From Nitrospirae bacterium GWC2_42_7 (lineage in GTDB: Bacteria > Nitrospirota > Thermodesulfovibrionia > Thermodesulfovibrionales > UBA6898), in NCBI GenBank assembly GCA_001803645.1, contig MHDW01000121.1, positions 1-7,288 on the forward strand: a DNA stretch of 7,288 nt, given 5' to 3'. Of the stretch, positions 5,049 through 7,288 are shown one piece after another (positions within the stretch are counted from its first letter, which is position 1; the number at the start of each line of letters is the position of its first letter). Both the position numbers and the translations under genes were made by a program. The notes beneath the pieces were generated by a model. That model saw nothing but the letters and a program-made list of their open reading frames with translations. It did no database searches and had not been told where the DNA came from.

Positions 5049-5723
5049 ATGAAGAATGTCATGAAGACCTTTGATGCATATGCAGAGCAATACGATAGCT
5101 GGTTTGACAGTCCGGAGGGCAAGGCACTTTTCGATATCGAGGTCAATGCAATAAAGACCTTGATGAAAGATATCCACCGGCCTTTCCTTGAAATAGGTGT
5201 TGGGACCGGACGGTTTGCTGAGAAACTTGGAATTGGCTTTGGCGTTGACCCATCGCCTGCCGCGTTGAGTTTCGCGTTAAAGAGGGGAATTATAACGAGA
5301 AAGGCTGAGGGGGAGAAACTGCCTTATCAAGATAAATCCTTCGGAGCAGTCTTTTTGCTTTTTACCCTCTGTTTTGTAAAAGACGTCTCAAAGGTTTTAT
5401 CAGAGGCCAAAAGAGTATTAAAGGAAGATGGCAGACTGATTATAGGAATAATCAACAGGGACAGCGTCCTGGGCCGGCTTTACATGAAAAAGAAGGCCGA
5501 AGGACACCCAATATACAAACATGCGCATTTTTACCGTGTCAATGAGCTTGCAAAATTGATAGTAAAAGCCGGGATGACGGCAGAGGCATATTCATCGGCC
5601 TTATGCCGGACATTTCCTGCCAGGCCCTTTAAAGAAGATGTTCATAGCTGTATAATTAAAAAAGCAGGATTTGTATGCGTCCGTTCTAGAAAGATTGATA
5701 GAGGAGAAAAAAATGGCGGTTAA
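5049..5723 (+). CDS. Class I SAM-dependent methyltransferase (Methyltransf_11-like)
   Basis: 224 residues. The N-terminus KTFDAYAEQYDSWFDSPEG is typical of the group. Motif I FLEIGVGTGRFAEKL (about 46-60) binds SAM, followed by the acidic ribose-binding Asp67 in GVDPSP. Then come AEGEKLPYQDKSFGAVFLLFTLCFV (read in two parts, 87-100 and 101-110) and RVLKEDGRLIIGI (122-134). There is no signal peptide, so it is cytoplasmic. The substrate cannot be deduced; thiols or sulfide are possible given the locus, but so are small metabolites or metalloids. It starts 11 bases after the selenoprotein stop. The ATG at 5061 (MKTFDAYAEQ) is an equally plausible start, since the GGGA before 5049 directly abuts that codon. 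The last 11 bases overlap the porin gene and contain its start. Confidence 0.88.
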   Translation: MKNVMKTFDAYAEQYDSWFDSPEGKALFDIEVNAIKTLMKDIHRPFLEIGVGTGRFAEKLGIGFGVDPSPAALSFALKRGIITRKAEGEKLPYQDKSFGAVFLLFTLCFVKDVSKVLSEAKRVLKEDGRLIIGIINRDSVLGRLYMKKKAEGHPIYKHAHFYRVNELAKLIVKAGMTAEAYSSALCRTFPARPFKEDVHSCIIKKAGFVCVRSRKIDRGEKNGG

Positions 5724-6966
5724 ACGTTTAAGATTCGTTTTGTATTTCATTGCGTGCCTGACCCTTTCCTTTACCGGCGCAAGCGCTTCCGACATCTCGC
5801 TGCATGGTTTTCTGCAAGGCAACTATTCTGCCGATACCTCAACTTCTAATCCCGATGGAGGAGACTTCAAACTGACAGAAGAACGCCTGCAGATAAAACT
5901 TGAAGCAGCAAAAGACCCTTTCCGGCTGTTCATAAAAACAGATGCCTACTATGATCATATTGACGAAGAAGTCGAAATTGAACTTAGAGAAGGCTATCTT
6001 GATTTCACATCATCAAAGTGGGACGCAAGGATCGGAAGGCAGGTGATCACCTGGGGGCTCGGAGATCTGGTATTTATCAATGATGTTTTCCCTAAGGATT
6101 ATGAGGCGTTCTTTTCCGGCAGGCCCCTTGAGTACCTCAAAAAGGGTATTGATGGTGTTAAGATCGGTGTTTATCCCGGCTTTGCATCTTTTGAGATCAT
6201 TGCGATCCCCTTTTTTGAGCCTAATCACTTTCCTGATTCAAAAAGATTCTGGATGTTTGATCCAATGCCGAGTGTAACAAACCGTGAAAGGGAGAAACCC
6301 GCTGTAACACTTGATAACACGGAAATCGCCCTGAGGGCATATCGCGACATCGCCGGCTTTGATGCGTCCCTGTTTTTTTATCGTGGTTTTTTCAGACAGC
6401 CCTCAATGATGCCCGACAATCCAATGATGCCGACAAAGTTGACTCTCTTTTATCCCAAACTATCCGTGTATGGCGCAAGCCTTCAGGGACGGGCACTGGA
6501 CGGAGTTCTGAGCCTTGAGGCCGGATATTATGATTCAAAAGAAGACAAAAAGGGGACCGACCCGATGATACCGAATTCGCAGGCAAGATTCCTGATCGGA
6601 TATCAGAGACAGGTGTGGGAAGATTTTACTGTAGGGCTTCAATATTATGGTGAGTATATGCTTGACTATTCTGAGTATGAAAAGAATCTTCCGTCAGGAT
6701 TTCCAAAGGAAAAGAGACTGCATGATCTTGCGTCTGTTCGCCTGACGCAGTTTCTGGTCCATCAGACTCTTAAGCTCTCCTTTTTCTCTTTCTGGAGCCT
6801 TTCAGACGGAGATTACTTGTTGAATCCGGAACTTAAATATAACTTCTCCGACCATATCTGGGCCGCACTCGGAGCAAACATCTTCGGTGGCGGAGAGAAC
6901 TGGAACCAGTTCGGACAATTGGCCAAGAACGACAATGTTTATTTACAGATGAGGTATGAGTTCTGA
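5713..6966 (+). CDS. Outer-membrane beta-barrel (porin-like) protein, DUF1302-like
   Basis: 417 residues from the ATG at 5713. This start is chosen over the upstream in-frame TTG at 5671 because GAGGAG (5701-5706) sits 6 bases before it and because it gives a clean Sec signal peptide: MAVKRLR, a hydrophobic core, then TGASA before SDISLHGFLQG. The mature protein shows alternating aromatic and polar strands (for example DARIGRQVITWGLGD, ASLFFYRGFF, VGLQYYGEYM, LKLSFFSFWSL) and ends NVYLQMRYEF. A terminal phenylalanine is the usual signal for outer-membrane insertion by BAM. The segment GRQVITWGLGDLVFINDVFP resembles the DUF1302/alginate-export-like barrels. It probably admits a substrate of the pathway (inference). 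It starts inside the last 11 bases of the methyltransferase gene, so it belongs to the same operon. No clear terminator follows it. Confidence 0.85.
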   Translation: MAVKRLRFVLYFIACLTLSFTGASASDISLHGFLQGNYSADTSTSNPDGGDFKLTEERLQIKLEAAKDPFRLFIKTDAYYDHIDEEVEIELREGYLDFTSSKWDARIGRQVITWGLGDLVFINDVFPKDYEAFFSGRPLEYLKKGIDGVKIGVYPGFASFEIIAIPFFEPNHFPDSKRFWMFDPMPSVTNREREKPAVTLDNTEIALRAYRDIAGFDASLFFYRGFFRQPSMMPDNPMMPTKLTLFYPKLSVYGASLQGRALDGVLSLEAGYYDSKEDKKGTDPMIPNSQARFLIGYQRQVWEDFTVGLQYYGEYMLDYSEYEKNLPSGFPKEKRLHDLASVRLTQFLVHQTLKLSFFSFWSLSDGDYLLNPELKYNFSDHIWAALGANIFGGGENWNQFGQLAKNDNVYLQMRYEF

Positions 6967-7040
6967 CCCAGCCTTTCCGCCATTTAACATGCTCGATAAC
7001 ACATCATTATGGCTCTCGACGTTATAAATCATTAAAATAC
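6967..7040 (+). other. Intergenic gap between porin gene and ArsR promoter
   Basis: No gene, strong hairpin with U-tract or repeat is seen here. The sequence becomes AT-rich toward the promoter at 7041. The end of the upstream operon is therefore not marked by a recognisable intrinsic terminator. Confidence 0.5.
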
Positions 7041-7070
7041 TTGACAATTTTATCGTGGTCAGGCAATATT
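7041..7070 (+). promoter_or_regulatory. Putative sigma70-type promoter of the ArsR-family gene
   Basis: A perfect -35 box TTGACA (7041-7046) is followed after 18 bases by AATATT (7065-7070), a 4-of-6 match to the -10 consensus. It lies about 38 bases before the regulator's start codon and is the best promoter-like sequence in the window. It implies that the regulator begins a new transcription unit. Confidence 0.55.
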
Positions 7071-7088
7071 AGTTTATGCTAATAAACT
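7068..7088. promoter_or_regulatory. Inverted repeat overlapping the promoter, possible ArsR-type operator
   Basis: ATTAG (7068-7072) is complementary to CTAAT (7079-7083), and AGTTTA (7071-7076) to TAAACT (7083-7088). These are two overlapping AT-rich palindromes just downstream of the -10 box. ArsR/SmtB repressors usually bind such imperfect AT-rich palindromes over their own promoters, so self-regulation is likely (inference). Confidence 0.45.
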
Positions 7089-7107
7089 TAAAAGGAAAGT
7101 CAAGCTT

Positions 7108-7288
7108 GTGAAGGAATCAGCCGATTTATTTAAACTCCTTTCGGTTGACAAGAGAATTGAAATTATTGAGCTTCTAAAAAAAGAACCCATGAGCGTTAAC
7201 GCTATAGCAGAAGCCTTGGGAATTTCACAATCTGCTGTATCTCAGCACTTACGTGTTCTTAAAAACTCCGGTCTTGTAAAAGATGAAA
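7108..7288 (+). CDS. ArsR/SmtB-family winged-helix repressor, 3' end outside the window
   Basis: The GTG at 7108 opens a frame that runs to the window end (60 codons). The sequence reads SADLFKLLSVDKRIEIIELL, then a helix-turn-helix with IAEALGISQSAVSQHLRVLK and NSGLVKDE, the hallmark of ArsR-type DNA-binding domains. AGGA at 7093-7096 is 11 bases upstream, a slightly long spacing; no in-frame ATG offers a better start. The inducer-binding cysteines or other ligand residues lie in the missing part, so the signal is unknown. Members sense metals, arsenite, or sulfide and persulfide (SqrR/BigR group). The sulfur genes upstream make a persulfide sensor attractive, but that is inference. It may control the operon, itself, or genes further downstream. 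Confidence 0.88.
   Translation, partial: MKESADLFKLLSVDKRIEIIELLKKEPMSVNAIAEALGISQSAVSQHLRVLKNSGLVKDE

Noticed and set aside
5671..5712. Upstream TTG start for the porin gene
   Set aside because: It would place 14 extra residues before a perfect signal peptide; the ATG at 5713 has its own strong GAGGAG site.

Overview
The window is a tightly packed, entirely plus-strand block of sulfur and redox genes from a Gram-negative bacterium. The porin-like gene ending in phenylalanine, several Sec signal peptides and a multiheme c-type cytochrome all imply an outer membrane and periplasm. Gene style (multiheme cytochromes, small secreted proteins, G-rich dispersed repeats, moderate GC) suggests an anaerobic sulfur-metabolising lineage such as Nitrospirota or Desulfobacterota. 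That assignment is inference; there is no rRNA or other marker here.

Layout: (1) 3-869, the 3' part of a two-domain rhodanese sulfurtransferase whose start lies outside the window. (2) 870-1129, a structured intergenic region with inverted repeats, mutually exclusive hairpins and a possible 30-residue membrane peptide whose stop overlaps the next start. (3) 1130-1939, a membrane-anchored cytochrome with nine potential heme sites. (4) 1940-2142, a strongly palindromic, G-tract-rich repeat region. (5) 2143-2544, a small secreted protein of unknown function. (6) 2679-3179, a periplasmic single-domain rhodanese, then 3182-4582, a YeeE/YedE-type sulfur transporter. (7) 4579-5037, a thioredoxin/TlpA-like protein whose reading frame is crossed by one in-frame TGA exactly where the first active-site cysteine should be (FWSAW-TGA-PHC). 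(8) 5049-5723, a SAM-dependent methyltransferase, overlapping (9) 5713-6966, an outer-membrane beta-barrel protein. (10) 7108-end, the start of an ArsR-type repressor behind its own promoter-like region.

The main discovery is item 7. ORF calling splits it into a fragment and a spurious GTG-started ORF. Read through, it is one complete secreted thioredoxin-fold protein with a Sec-x-x-Cys (UPHC) redox centre. A small stem-loop with a G in the second position of its apical loop lies at the right distance after the TGA to be a bacterial SECIS. The gene begins on the transporter's stop codon (TTGA overlap), so transporter and selenoprotein are probably translationally coupled.

Working model (inference): the outer-membrane barrel admits a sulfur compound. 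Periplasmic rhodanese, selenothioredoxin and the multiheme cytochrome handle its sulfane or disulfide bonds and electrons. The YeeE-like channel moves thiosulfate or a related sulfur species across the inner membrane, and the first rhodanese transfers sulfane sulfur. No TusA or DsrE gene is visible, so this is not the complete YedE-TusA-DsrE type cluster within these limits.
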